Shown in pieces: positions 1-7,933 of a stretch of 64,000 nt of DNA (its first letter is position 1; each line of letters opens with the position of its first letter). Origin of the DNA: Microvirga pudoricolor (GTDB lineage Bacteria; Pseudomonadota; Alphaproteobacteria; Rhizobiales; Beijerinckiaceae); the NCBI RefSeq assembly GCF_016892705.1, contig NZ_JAFEMB010000008.1, forward strand, positions 105,865 through 169,864, written 5' to 3'. The position numbers were made by a program, and so were the translations under genes. Under the pieces are notes generated by a model. It had not been told where the DNA came from, did no database searches, and saw only the letters and a program-made list of their open reading frames with translations.

Positions 1-43
1 CGACCGCACCCTCGGGCGGCGTCTGGTCGTTGACGTCCTGCAT
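1..43 (-). CDS. N-terminus of an unidentified protein, cut by the window edge
   Basis: An ATG on the minus strand at 43-41 is preceded by AGGA about 6 bases upstream and opens a frame reading MQDVNDQTPPEGAV to the window edge. Only 14 residues are visible, so no family can be named. It lies downstream of the tRNA-Leu gene and its terminator in the same orientation. The start may be wrong; the call rests on the ribosome-binding site and an open frame only. Confidence 0.35.
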   Translation of the reverse strand, partial: MQDVNDQTPPEGAV

Positions 44-193
44 GAGCCTGTCCTTGAACGGTGAGACCACGGGGCTTTTAGGGCGGACCCTTGCGGGAGC
101 GATGCGGCGGAAGGGAATCGCGAACGCTGCCTAGCTGCCCTGTCCAGGCCCAGGAAACAAGGCTGGTTTTCCGGCTCACGAACGGTGCGGGCA

Positions 194-219
194 ACAAAAA
201 AGGCTCCCGAAGGAGCCTT
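194..219 (-). terminator. Rho-independent terminator of the tRNA-Leu gene
   Basis: On the minus strand the sequence reads AAGGCTCC-TTCG-GGAGCCTT followed by a run of T. This is a perfect 8-bp stem with a stable TTCG tetraloop and U-tract, about 35 bases past the tRNA 3' end. Confidence 0.9.
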
Positions 220-253
220 GCTTGCAGCACCCTTGCGGGCGCTCTCTAAAGTT

Positions 254-338
254 TGGTGCGGCCAAGAGGACTCGAACCTCCACGGGTCTCCCCGCTACCA
301 CCTCAAGGTAGTGCGTCTACCAATTCCGCCATGGCCGC
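254..338 (-). tRNA. tRNA-Leu (anticodon GAG)
   Basis: The minus strand folds as a class II tRNA. The acceptor stem starts GCGGCCA and ends TGGCCGC, the D-arm contains TTGGTAGACGC, the anticodon stem is CTACC/GGTAG, a long variable arm follows, the T-loop reads GGTTCGAGTCC, and CCA is encoded. The seven-base loop TTGAGGT puts GAG at positions 34-36, so it reads leucine codons CUC and CUU. A strong terminator lies just downstream. Confidence 0.97.
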
Positions 339-597
339 GGAACTTTGAAATCAGGGTGTTTCCCCTGACGAGGCGAGGGCTTTAGCAGATCGATCCGGCC
401 GCCACAAGCCCGGTGTTGAATCCCCTGCAGGATGCGCTTGCGCCCGGCTGAATCGGTTATAAATGAAAGAGCGGACAAGAGCTTAACCGGACCTGGAGGT
501 GGCGCGGACGATGCGCCAGGGGCCTCCGGGACCGAAAATCGGCTCATATTTTCTTTTGGATCGGGGCAGAATTTTTTCGCTCCGGCATCGAGCGAGA

Positions 598-1323
598 GTG
601 ACCTTGGCACAAAACCGCGATCAGCTCGACACGGCCCTCCGGGCGGCGGCGGGCGCCGCGCCGGTCGAATGGCTGATCTCCGACGGCCTGACGCCTTACG
701 AGCAAGCCGTCGCGTTCATGGAAGCGCGCGCCGCCGCCATCGCGGACGGCACGGCGCGGGAGTTGGTCTGGCTCGTCGAGCATCCGCCGCTCTACACCGC
801 CGGCACCTCGGCCCAGTCCGCCGACCTCATCGAGCCGGACCGCTTCCCGGTCTTCCAGACCGGCCGAGGCGGGCAGTTCACCTACCACGGGCCCGGCCAG
901 CGGGTCGCCTATGCGATGCTCGACCTAAAGCGTCGCACGCCCGACCTGCGCCGCTACGTGGCGGCACTGGAGGCTTGGCTCATCCGGACCCTCGACGCCT
1001 TCAACGTCAAAGGCGAGCGACGGGAGGACCGGGTTGGCGTCTGGGTGGCGCGGCCCGAGAAAGGTGCGGGCGTCGAGGACAAGATCGCCGCGATGGGGAT
1101 CCGCGTGCGCCGGTGGGTGACCTTCCACGGAATCAGCCTCAACGTGGACCCGGACCTATCGCACTTCTCCGGAATCGTGCCCTGCGGCGTCTCCCAGCAC
1201 GGGGTCACGAGCTTCGTCGACCTCGGCCGTCTCGTGTCGATGCCGGAGGTGGATTTGGCCCTGCGCGCCGCTTTCGAGGAGATCTTCGGCCTCACCGAGA
1301 CGGTGCGCGACCCTGCTCGATGA
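598..1323 (+). CDS. lipB: Octanoyltransferase LipB
   Basis: LipB moves octanoyl groups from octanoyl-ACP to the lipoyl domains of 2-oxoacid dehydrogenases and the glycine cleavage system, the first step of lipoate synthesis in the cytoplasm. From a GTG at 598 the protein has 241 residues. It carries the substrate-pocket motif [12 protein letters not shown] (89-100), the catalytic lysine in DKIAAMG (K162) and the catalytic cysteine in VPCGV (C196). The frame is open from 499, but the upstream 33 residues do not resemble the family; the GTG at 598 behind GAGCGAGA, or a TTG at 604, fits better. It stands alone, 260 bases from the divergent tRNA-Leu gene. Confidence 0.93.
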   Translation: MTLAQNRDQLDTALRAAAGAAPVEWLISDGLTPYEQAVAFMEARAAAIADGTARELVWLVEHPPLYTAGTSAQSADLIEPDRFPVFQTGRGGQFTYHGPGQRVAYAMLDLKRRTPDLRRYVAALEAWLIRTLDAFNVKGERREDRVGVWVARPEKGAGVEDKIAAMGIRVRRWVTFHGISLNVDPDLSHFSGIVPCGVSQHGVTSFVDLGRLVSMPEVDLALRAAFEEIFGLTETVRDPAR

Positions 1324-1455
1324 ACAGCCGGACCTGTGGCCGGTTAGAACCACCCTCTCAGGAAAGCGGCCCGTCGGGCCGGGGAGGCTTCTCGCCGGAG
1401 GCACTTCATGCTCTAAGCTTAAGCTGAATACCGGTCACCAGCGGATCACGGACCT

Positions 1456-1782
1456 ATGCAGCGCGCCCTTTTCGCCACCCTGATTGCTCTTTCGGCCTCG
1501 GCTTGCGCCTACAGCCCGTCGCCGGACGAGCAGATCCACACCGTCGATTCGCCAGCTGATATCCGCTACTGCACGCGCCTTGCCGAGGTGAGCCCCATCC
1601 TGGCCACAGGCCCCGGTTTCGCCTCGCCCTTGGCCGGCATGCAGGAGCAGACCCTGGCCATGGGCGGTACGCACCTCTACCTCGAAAAGCGCTCCGAAGA
1701 TTGGGCGCTGACCCGCGGCATCGCCTATCGCTGCGGCTCAGGCACGGTCCGTGAGGTCACGGTCATCCGCGCGAAGGGCTGA
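1456..1782 (+). CDS. Small lipoprotein, DUF4156/RcsF-like
   Basis: A 108-residue protein with a short hydrophobic signal peptide and lipobox LSASAC (lipidated cysteine about residue 17), so probably membrane-anchored in the envelope. After the anchor, a YCTRLAEVSP segment, a central GGTHLYLEKR and a closing GIAYRCGSG resemble the small DUF4156 lipoproteins related to RcsF, including their paired cysteines. The assignment is from motif layout, not a search. No functional partner is adjacent; lipB lies upstream and a repeat-bearing intergenic region downstream. Confidence 0.7.
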   Translation: MQRALFATLIALSASACAYSPSPDEQIHTVDSPADIRYCTRLAEVSPILATGPGFASPLAGMQEQTLAMGGTHLYLEKRSEDWALTRGIAYRCGSGTVREVTVIRAKG

Positions 1783-2427
1783 GTCTCGCTCCGCCGCGGA
1801 GACTTTCACGAATTCATAGATGCCCTTGTTCCTTCCCCCTTGCGGGAAGATGGGCGCGATAGCGTTCGGATGAGGGTGGGACCCCGCTGAGCGATGACAT
1901 CGCTCGTACTGCCGTCATGCGCGGCCTTGAGCCACGTATCCACGTCTTGTGACGTGTGGCCCAGTGGGCCGGGTCAAGCCCGGCCATGACGGTCAGGAGG
2001 TTTGTGCTCCCGCGACCGATGGAGCGCTTCGACGTCTCAACCCCCATCCCGGTCGCTCGTGCGATCCGACCTTCCCCGCTGGGGCGGAGGATACGTGGCA
2101 CCCCCAGCCGCTCGGAAAAATGTTGCTGCGGCGCAACACCCTCAAACCTTCCTGATCTTGCCGTTCTTGGCCCAAGCTCCGCCGCGATCCCGCCATAAAC
2201 CGGGAGCACCTGGGACGGCAGGATTAAGTGCTTCAAACCTAACGCTTTACGGCAATCCGTCCCCTGAGGAATGCGGGCCCCGAGACCGCCCTGTCTCACC
2301 CTTCAGGATCGTTGCGTGTTCGGCGTCGTGCGTGGCAGATCACACCGGTTCCTAACCTTTTGGAACTAGAGAGATATGCCGCCGAGGGTCCTCCGGGTGA
2401 GGGGTGCTTGGGGAAGAGTACGAGTCC
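1783..2427. other. Intergenic region with repeat, upstream of ilvD
   Basis: No convincing gene lies in these 645 bases. The region holds a palindromic repeat (1912-1992, listed separately), a degenerate inverted segment near 1835-1885 and a small GTTCC/GGAAC hairpin at 2348-2366 close to ilvD. Open frames here translate the repeat into the RGSRPRMTAV-like peptide typical of spurious ORFs over such elements. The ilvD promoter should lie in the last 150 bases, but I see no clear -35/-10 pair. Confidence 0.6.
1912..1992. repeat. Intergenic palindromic repeat, copy 1
   Basis: The element begins CCGTCATG and ends CATGACGG. The outer arms of about 22 bases pair with three mismatches (GGCCTTGAGCC against GGGTCAAGCCC). 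Inside are two more hairpins: CACGTC-TTGT-GACGTG (1941-1956) and GGCCC-AGT-GGGCC (1958-1970), giving a cruciform-like three-stem fold. A related copy lies at 63649-63732. Such elements built around GGCCTTGAGCC are common between genes in Hyphomicrobiales. Confidence 0.8.
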
Positions 2428-4158
2428 ATGGATGCGCGCCTGATCGACAAATCGAGGTTGCCCAGCCGTCACGTGACGGAGGGACCGGCACGCGCCCCGC
2501 ACCGCTCCTACCTCTATGCCATGGGCCTGACTCGCGAGCAGATCGCCCAGCCGCTCGTAGGCGTCGCGACCTGCTGGAACGAGGCCGCTCCCTGCAACAT
2601 CTCCCTCATGCGCCAGGCCCAATCCGTGAAGAAGGGTGTCGCGGCCGCAGGCGGCACGCCCCGCGAGTTCTGCACCATCACGGTGACGGACGGCATCGCC
2701 ATGGGCCATCAAGGCATGAAGGCCTCGCTCCCGTCGCGGGAGGTGATCGCCGATTCGGTCGAGCTGACCATGCGCGGCCATTCCTACGATGCACTCGTGG
2801 GCATGGCGGGCTGCGACAAGTCCCTGCCCGGCATGATGATGGCGATGGTCCGCCTCAACGTGCCGTCGATCTTCATCTATGGCGGCTCGATCCTCCCGGG
2901 TTCCTTCCGGGGCAAGCAGGTGACGGTACAGGATCTGTTCGAGGCCGTGGGCAAGCATTCCGTCGGCGAGATGTCCGACGAGGACCTGACCGAGCTGGAG
3001 CAGGTGGCCTGCCCGTCGGCCGGAGCCTGCGGCGCCCAGTTCACCGCCAACACCATGGCGACCGTGTCCGAGGCCATCGGCCTCGCGCTGCCCTATTCGG
3101 CCGGCGCCCCGGCCCCGTACGAGATCCGCGACCGGTTCTGCGCCATGGCGGGCGAGATGGTGGTGGAACTCATCCGCCAAAACATCCGCCCTCGGGATAT
3201 CGTCACCCGCAAGGCGCTGGAGAACGCCGCGACCGTGGTGGCGGCCTCCGGGGGCTCGACCAACGCGGCCTTGCACCTGCCTGCCATCGCCCATGAAATC
3301 GGCATCAAGTTCGACCTGTTCGACGTGGCCGAGATCTTCCGGCGCACGCCCTATATCGCCGACCTGAAGCCCGGCGGCCGCTACGTGGCCAAGGACATGT
3401 TCGAGGTCGGCGGCATCCCGCTCCTCATGAAGACCCTCCTCGACCACGGCTACATGCACGGCGACGAGATGACCGTGACCGGCCGCACGATGGCCGAGAA
3501 CCTCGCCGGCGTGAAATGGAACCCGGACCAGGACGTGGTCCGGCCCGCCGACCGGCCCATCACGCCGACCGGCGGCGTCGTCGGACTGCGCGGCAATCTC
3601 GCGCCCGAGGGCGCCATCGTGAAGGTGGCCGGCATGCCTGTGGAGAAGCAGGTATTCCGGGGTCCGGCCCGCTGCTTCGACGGCGAGGAGGCCTGCTTCG
3701 AGGCCGTGAGCAGCCGCACCTACAAGGAAGGCGACGTGCTTGTGATCCGCTACGAGGGTCCACGCGGCGGCCCCGGCATGCGCGAGATGCTGTCGACCAC
3801 GGCCGCCCTCTACGGTCAGGGCATGGGCGACAAGGTCGCGCTCATCACGGACGGGCGATTCTCTGGGGCGACGCGGGGCTTCTGCATCGGCCATGTAGGG
3901 CCGGAAGCGGCGGTGGGCGGTCCGATCGGGCTGATCCGCGACGGCGACATGATCGTTCTCGACGCCATCGAGGGCACTATCGAGGTGGAGTTGTCCGACG
4001 AGGAGCTGGCGCGCCGCCGGGCCGAGTGGTCCCCGCGCGAGACGACCGCGACCTCCGGCTATCTCTGGAAATATGCACAAACCGTCGGTTCCGCGCGGGA
4101 TGGGGCCGTAACCCATCCGGGCGGCGCCGCAGAAAAAGAAACCTATGCGGACGTTTAG
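2428..4158 (+). CDS. ilvD: Dihydroxy-acid dehydratase IlvD
   Basis: Dehydrates 2,3-dihydroxy-3-methyl acids to 2-oxo acids, the third common step of isoleucine and valine synthesis. From ATG 2428 it has 576 residues, the usual length for the short IlvD class. The iron-sulfur cluster cysteines are visible as APCN (C56), AGCDKS (C129) and GACGAQ (C201), with the family signature GCDKSLPGMMMA. A GTG at 2404 in the same frame is possible, but MDARLIDKSR looks like the natural N-terminus. The last 14 bases overlap exoR. A paralogue from the sugar-acid branch of the same superfamily lies at 23796. Confidence 0.95.
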   Translation: MDARLIDKSRLPSRHVTEGPARAPHRSYLYAMGLTREQIAQPLVGVATCWNEAAPCNISLMRQAQSVKKGVAAAGGTPREFCTITVTDGIAMGHQGMKASLPSREVIADSVELTMRGHSYDALVGMAGCDKSLPGMMMAMVRLNVPSIFIYGGSILPGSFRGKQVTVQDLFEAVGKHSVGEMSDEDLTELEQVACPSAGACGAQFTANTMATVSEAIGLALPYSAGAPAPYEIRDRFCAMAGEMVVELIRQNIRPRDIVTRKALENAATVVAASGGSTNAALHLPAIAHEIGIKFDLFDVAEIFRRTPYIADLKPGGRYVAKDMFEVGGIPLLMKTLLDHGYMHGDEMTVTGRTMAENLAGVKWNPDQDVVRPADRPITPTGGVVGLRGNLAPEGAIVKVAGMPVEKQVFRGPARCFDGEEACFEAVSSRTYKEGDVLVIRYEGPRGGPGMREMLSTTAALYGQGMGDKVALITDGRFSGATRGFCIGHVGPEAAVGGPIGLIRDGDMIVLDAIEGTIEVELSDEELARRRAEWSPRETTATSGYLWKYAQTVGSARDGAVTHPGGAAEKETYADV

Positions 4159-4957
4159 TCTCATCGCCGCCGCGCTCGGCATCACCTTGGTCGGATCCGG
4201 GGCGGCCCTTGCCCTCGACGCGGCCCCGCGTCCGACGCCGCTCGCGCCCAATTCCAAGTACAGCTCGGCCCGCGAGGCGGTTCGCGACGGCATCCGCGAC
4301 TACAATGCGGGCGACAAGCGCGGCGCCGCCCAGGCGCTGGAATATGCGGCTGGCCAGGGGCATACCCTCGCGCTCTGGAAGCTCGGGCGCATGTATGCGG
4401 ACGGTGACGGCGTCCAGCACGACGACCTGAAGGCGTTCGAGTTCTTTTCCAAGCTGGCGGACCAGAACGCCGACGAGAGCCCGGATTCTCCCAACGCCCC
4501 CGTGGTCGCGAGCGCGTTCGTGGCGCTCGGCACCTATTTCCTCGACGGCATCAGCAACACCTACGTGAGCGCCAATCCGACCCGCGCCGTGGAGATGTTC
4601 AGCTACGCGGCCACGTATTACAGCGACTCGAACGCCCAGTATAACCTGGCGCGGCTCTACATGGAGGGCACGGGCGTCGAGAAGGATTCCCGCATGGCGG
4701 CGCGGTGGTTCAACCTCGCGGCCGAGAAGGGGCATCACGCCTCGCAGGCCATGCTCGGGCGGCTGCTGTTCAACGGCCAGGGCGTCTCCCGCCAGCGGGC
4801 GCGGGGCCTCATGTGGCTGACGCTCGCCCGCGAGGCCGCTGATCCGGTCAAGGAGCAGTGGATCTCGGACCTGTACGAGCAGGCCTTCGCGGCCTCAGGA
4901 GAAAGCGACCGCAAGCTCGCGCTGGCGATGCTCGAGCAATACATGCAGCGGCGCTGA
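4145..4957 (+). CDS. exoR: ExoR-type Sel1-repeat periplasmic regulator
   Basis: 270 residues with an N-terminal signal peptide (about 1-23, ending ALALDA) followed by Sel1-like repeats (for example ALWKLGRMYADGDGV, QYNLARLYMEGTGV, SQAMLGRLLFNGQGV). Length and repeat layout match ExoR of rhizobia, a periplasmic protein that restrains the ExoS-ChvI two-component system and so represses exopolysaccharide and activates motility. The start overlaps the ilvD stop by 14 bases, so translation is probably coupled. exoS and chvI are not in this window, so the role here is inferred from homology. Confidence 0.88.
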   Translation: MRTFSLIAAALGITLVGSGAALALDAAPRPTPLAPNSKYSSAREAVRDGIRDYNAGDKRGAAQALEYAAGQGHTLALWKLGRMYADGDGVQHDDLKAFEFFSKLADQNADESPDSPNAPVVASAFVALGTYFLDGISNTYVSANPTRAVEMFSYAATYYSDSNAQYNLARLYMEGTGVEKDSRMAARWFNLAAEKGHHASQAMLGRLLFNGQGVSRQRARGLMWLTLAREAADPVKEQWISDLYEQAFAASGESDRKLALAMLEQYMQRR

Positions 4958-4966
4958 ACCCGGATT

Positions 4967-5755
4967 TCAGTCGATATCGAGGTCCACCATCACGGGCACG
5001 TGGTCGGACGGCTTGTCCCAGCCGCGCACTTCCTTGCGGATCGAAGCGGTCCTGAGCCTGTCGGCCGCCTGAGGCGAGAGAAGCAGGTGGTCGATGCGGA
5101 TGCCGTTATTCCGCTGGAATGCGCCCGCCTGATAGTCCCAGAAGGTATAGAGCCCCTCTCCGTCGCTGCAGGCCCGGACGGCGTCGGTCAGGCCCAGGCT
5201 CGTCAGCGTTCGCAGCTTGGCGCGGCTCTCGGGCTGGAACAGCGCGTCACCGGTCCAGCCATCCGGATTGGCGGCGTCCTTGGGCTCGGGAATCACATTG
5301 TAGTCCCCGCACAGAACCAGCGGCTCCTCGAGCGTCAGGAGACCCTCCGCGTGCCGGGTCAGGCGGTCGAACCAGGAGAGCTTGTAGTCGAATTTCGGCG
5401 TGCCGATGGGGTTGCCGTTGGGGAGGTAGATGGACGCGACCCGGAGGACCCGGCCGTCGTCGGTCGAGACCACGCCCTCGAGATAGCGGGCCTGCTCGTC
5501 CGTTTCGTCTCCCGGAAGACCCCGGCGGATCTCCTCTAGAGGCTTCTTCGAGAGGATCGCCACGCCGTTATAGGCCTTCTGGCCATGGGTGACGACATTG
5601 TAACCCAGGCCCTCCACTTCTGCCCGCGGGAAGGCCTCGTCCATGCATTTCAGCTCTTGCAAGCACAGCACGTCCGGCTCGGCGCTCCGCACGAAGGTTG
5701 CAAGATGCTCCAGGCGCTGCTTGATGGAGTTCACGTTCCAGGTGGCGATCCGCAT
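4967..5755 (-). CDS. xthA: Exodeoxyribonuclease III / AP endonuclease
   Basis: 262 residues of the exonuclease-endonuclease-phosphatase fold. It starts MRIATWNVNSI and shows the metal-binding QELK, the YLPNGN loop, the catalytic GDYNV motif and the closing SDHVPV with the catalytic histidine. It acts in base excision repair, cutting at abasic sites and degrading one strand from 3' ends. It converges on exoR with only nine bases between the stop codons, and is divergent from the ceramidase-family gene. Confidence 0.94.
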   Translation of the reverse strand: MRIATWNVNSIKQRLEHLATFVRSAEPDVLCLQELKCMDEAFPRAEVEGLGYNVVTHGQKAYNGVAILSKKPLEEIRRGLPGDETDEQARYLEGVVSTDDGRVLRVASIYLPNGNPIGTPKFDYKLSWFDRLTRHAEGLLTLEEPLVLCGDYNVIPEPKDAANPDGWTGDALFQPESRAKLRTLTSLGLTDAVRACSDGEGLYTFWDYQAGAFQRNNGIRIDHLLLSPQAADRLRTASIRKEVRGWDKPSDHVPVMVDLDID

Positions 5756-5850
5756 TGGCTCTGTCTCTGCTGGGCTTCCACACGTTTCATGGGATTTTCA
5801 TCGCGGGCTGGCAAGGTGGAACGCGCCTTCATCCCCACGGTTGCCCCGTC

Positions 5851-6531
5851 ATGTCCGAATCCTGGCTTACCCCTGTCGATCACTACTGCGAGCGAGCCGG
5901 CGTCGGGTTCTGGGCCGAGCCACTCAATGCAATATCCAACGCGGCATTCATCCTGGCGGCACTGGCCGCCTTCCTGCTCTGGCGGGGCAGGGAGGAGCGG
6001 GACTGGCCCGGCCTGTGCCTGATCGCAGTCGCCTTCAGCGTCGGGATCGGCAGTTTTCTGTTTCACACCTTGGCCAACCGGTGGTCGCTGCTCGCTGACG
6101 TCGTGCCCATCGGGCTGTTCATCTACGGCTATTTCTACCTGGCGATGCGGCGCTACCTCGGCCTCGGACGGGTAGGAGCAGGCCTCGCGACCGGTTCGTT
6201 CGTCATCTTCAACATGAACTTCGGCCGCCTCTGGTTCGGGCTCTTGTCAGGCCCGGGACTGAACGGCTCGGTTGGGTACATTCCCGCCGTCCTGGCGCTC
6301 TTCGGCGTCGGGCTCGCCTGTCTGGCCCTCGACCGGCGAGGACCTGGGCTTGCGCTCGCAGGCGCGGGTTCCGTCTTCGCGGTGTCTCTCGCCTTCCGGT
6401 CCGCTGACGCCGCAGCCTGTGCGGCCATCCCCATCGGCACCCACTTCCTGTGGCATGGGCTGAATGCTTGTGTTCTCTACGTTCTCATGCGAGCCGCCAT
6501 CCTCTATGGGGGCCGGAACAGTCCCGCATGA
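5851..6531 (+). CDS. Ceramidase-family membrane protein
   Basis: 226 residues with about seven hydrophobic segments. The N-terminal YCERAGVGFWAEPLNAISN, the middle FHTLANRWSLLADVVPI and the C-terminal THFLWHGLNA carry the spaced Ser/His/Asp residues that define the alkaline ceramidase/PAQR-like (CREST) superfamily and probably bind zinc in the membrane. The frame is open from 5755, but ATG 5851 is a better start because the upstream part is not membrane-like and overlaps the xthA start. Substrate is unknown; many bacterial members sit in organisms that do not obviously make ceramides. It is followed by the DHFR-like gene. Confidence 0.8.
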   Translation: MSESWLTPVDHYCERAGVGFWAEPLNAISNAAFILAALAAFLLWRGREERDWPGLCLIAVAFSVGIGSFLFHTLANRWSLLADVVPIGLFIYGYFYLAMRRYLGLGRVGAGLATGSFVIFNMNFGRLWFGLLSGPGLNGSVGYIPAVLALFGVGLACLALDRRGPGLALAGAGSVFAVSLAFRSADAAACAAIPIGTHFLWHGLNACVLYVLMRAAILYGGRNSPA

Positions 6532-6541
6532 AGGAGCCCAG

Positions 6542-7114
6542 GTGAGCGGTATCGAGATTCATGGCTATGCCATCGTGACGGATGACGACCGGATCGCGGA
6601 TGAAGGGGGCCGGATGCCGGACGTCCTGCGCAACGAAGCCGATTGGGCCTATTTCCAGGCCGGGCTCGACGAAGCCGACCTGAGCGCGCTCGGACGTCTT
6701 GGGCATGAGGCCAATCCCAACCGACGCAACCGCCCCAGGCTCGTCCTGTCCTCTGCCGCCACTGGCCTGGAGAAACGGCCAGACGCTTGGTGGTGGAACC
6801 CATCGGCCCTGTCCTGGGACAGCGTGGCCGAGACGGTCCTGCCCCAAGGAGGGCGGGTGGCGGTGCCGGGCGGCAAGAGAGTGTTCGATCTCTTTCTCGC
6901 CATCGGATACGACGCATTCCACCTATCCCGCGCCCATGGTTCACGCCTGCGCGGGGGCATTGCCCTGTTCGAAGCTTGCGACCGGGGGATGAGCGCCGAG
7001 GAGGTCCTTGCCTCCCATGGCCTCGATCAAGGGCCGCCGCAGGTCCTGGATCCCGACGGCCCAGTGACCTTGGCTGTTTGGCGGCCTGCAACTCTGGGCC
7101 AGCCAAGACGTTGA
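6542..7114 (+). CDS. DHFR/RibD-like reductase domain protein
   Basis: 190 residues from a GTG preceded by AAGGAG six bases upstream. It has the layout of small DHFR-fold proteins related to the RibD C-terminal domain: an N-terminal IEIHGYAIVTDDDRIAD strand and loop, a central RPRLVLSSAA strand, and VAVPGGKRVFDLFL with the glycine pair that binds NADPH in the family. The frame runs back to 6464, but the start at 6542 has the ribosome-binding site and removes an overlap with the ceramidase-family gene. The substrate is not known; a true folate role is unlikely to be safe from sequence alone. Confidence 0.65.
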   Translation: MSGIEIHGYAIVTDDDRIADEGGRMPDVLRNEADWAYFQAGLDEADLSALGRLGHEANPNRRNRPRLVLSSAATGLEKRPDAWWWNPSALSWDSVAETVLPQGGRVAVPGGKRVFDLFLAIGYDAFHLSRAHGSRLRGGIALFEACDRGMSAEEVLASHGLDQGPPQVLDPDGPVTLAVWRPATLGQPRR

Positions 7115-7146
7115 CGGTCATCGATGGATTTCCGGGATTGAGAACG

Positions 7147-7614
7147 ATGCGCCTGTTTGCGACGACAGCCATGATCGCCACGCTGGCCCTGGCCGGGTCG
7201 GCTCTGGCCCAGAGCGGAGGCTCCAGTTCTGGCGGCTCGGGCGGGTCTTCTGGTGGGTCTTCCGGCTCTTCAAGTTCCGTAGGGTCACCCGGTTCGGCGG
7301 GCGCCACTTCGGGAACGCCAGGAGGTTCTGGGGTGGGTTCTCCGGGTTCTGCCCCGAGCACATTGTCGGCGCCGACCCCTCCGCCCGGCACGGAAGGGAG
7401 CAGCGGCAGCCCCGCGACGGGCAATTCCGCCACCGGTGCCGTCAACCGGGCCGGCGGGTCGGATGCTGCGGGAGGCGTCGGTCCGGGCGGTGGTGGGCGG
7501 GCAACAGGCGGCGCGACGCTGGAGCCCCAGAAGACGGATCGGGAGCGCGAATTGGACCGCCAGGCGCGGCGGATCGACGAGAAGGTGCGCCGCGGCATTT
7601 GTCAGGGATGTTAA
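7147..7614 (+). CDS. Secreted Gly/Ser-rich low-complexity protein
   Basis: 155 residues. The first 21 form a classic signal peptide ending in ALAQS. Residues 22 to about 125 are almost entirely Gly, Ser, Pro, Thr and Ala in short irregular repeats such as GGSSGG. The last 30 residues are charged (DRERELDRQARRIDEKVRRG) and end ICQGC with two cysteines. I do not recognise a family. The exported charged tail with a terminal Cys pair after a flexible linker suggests an envelope-attached or periplasmic small protein. The start at 7147 is chosen for the signal peptide; the frame is open much further upstream without meaning. Confidence 0.6.
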   Translation: MRLFATTAMIATLALAGSALAQSGGSSSGGSGGSSGGSSGSSSSVGSPGSAGATSGTPGGSGVGSPGSAPSTLSAPTPPPGTEGSSGSPATGNSATGAVNRAGGSDAAGGVGPGGGGRATGGATLEPQKTDRERELDRQARRIDEKVRRGICQGC

Positions 7615-7721
7615 GCGATATTCCTGAGGCGCTTAGAGGTTAAATTTCTGGCGAAGCTTGAACCTCCGAACCCGAAGGCTGTTGGTAACTGGGGTTGGGT
7701 CCACAGACGAAAGGAACCGTC

Positions 7722-7883
7722 ATGGCTCAGCATCAAAACGATCAGACCCAGAAGAACAAAGGCAGCCAGCAGCAGCAGGGGAATCAGCCCAACAAGCCGA
7801 TGGGCAACCCGCAAGGCCGTCAGCAGGACGCTAACAAGCAGTCCCAGCAGGGCCAACGCGATCCTGGCCAGCACCAGAAATAA
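7722..7883 (+). CDS. 53-residue Gln/Asn-rich hydrophilic protein
   Basis: ATG 7722 follows AAGGAA six bases upstream and opens a frame rich in Gln, Asn, Lys and Gly (starting MAQHQNDQTQKNKG) with no hydrophobic core, so probably disordered in the cytoplasm. A perfect terminator follows 18 bases after the stop, which supports a real transcription unit. Similar short Gln/Lys-rich ORFs occur in related genomes, but I cannot name a family or function. It may be a stress-related hydrophilin-like protein; that is inference from composition only. Confidence 0.6.
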   Translation: MAQHQNDQTQKNKGSQQQQGNQPNKPMGNPQGRQQDANKQSQQGQRDPGQHQK

Positions 7884-7901
7884 CGGCTCACCAGTGCCGG
7901 A

Positions 7902-7928
7902 GCGGGGCTGATGGCCCCGCTTCGTTGT
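7902..7928 (+). terminator. Terminator behind the 53-residue gene
   Basis: AGCGGGGC-TGATG-GCCCCGCT is a perfect 8-bp GC-rich stem with a 5-base loop followed by TCGTTGT. It lies between the small gene and the converging aldo/keto reductase gene and could serve both strands. Confidence 0.7.
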
Positions 7929-7933
7929 AGGCC

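Noticed and set aside
1367..1381. CGGCCCGTCGGGCCG hairpin behind lipB as a terminator
   Set aside because: The stem is short and no T-run follows; such GC palindromes are frequent in this sequence.
1814..2299. 161-residue minus-strand open frame before ilvD
   Set aside because: It runs through the palindromic repeat and reads MAGLDPAHWATRHKTWIRGS, a peptide typical of translated intergenic repeats.
2296..4293. 665-residue minus-strand open frame opposite ilvD
   Set aside because: It is rich in His, Arg, Gly and Ala without any family motif, and ilvD on the other strand is certain. Long antisense frames are expected from third-position GC bias.
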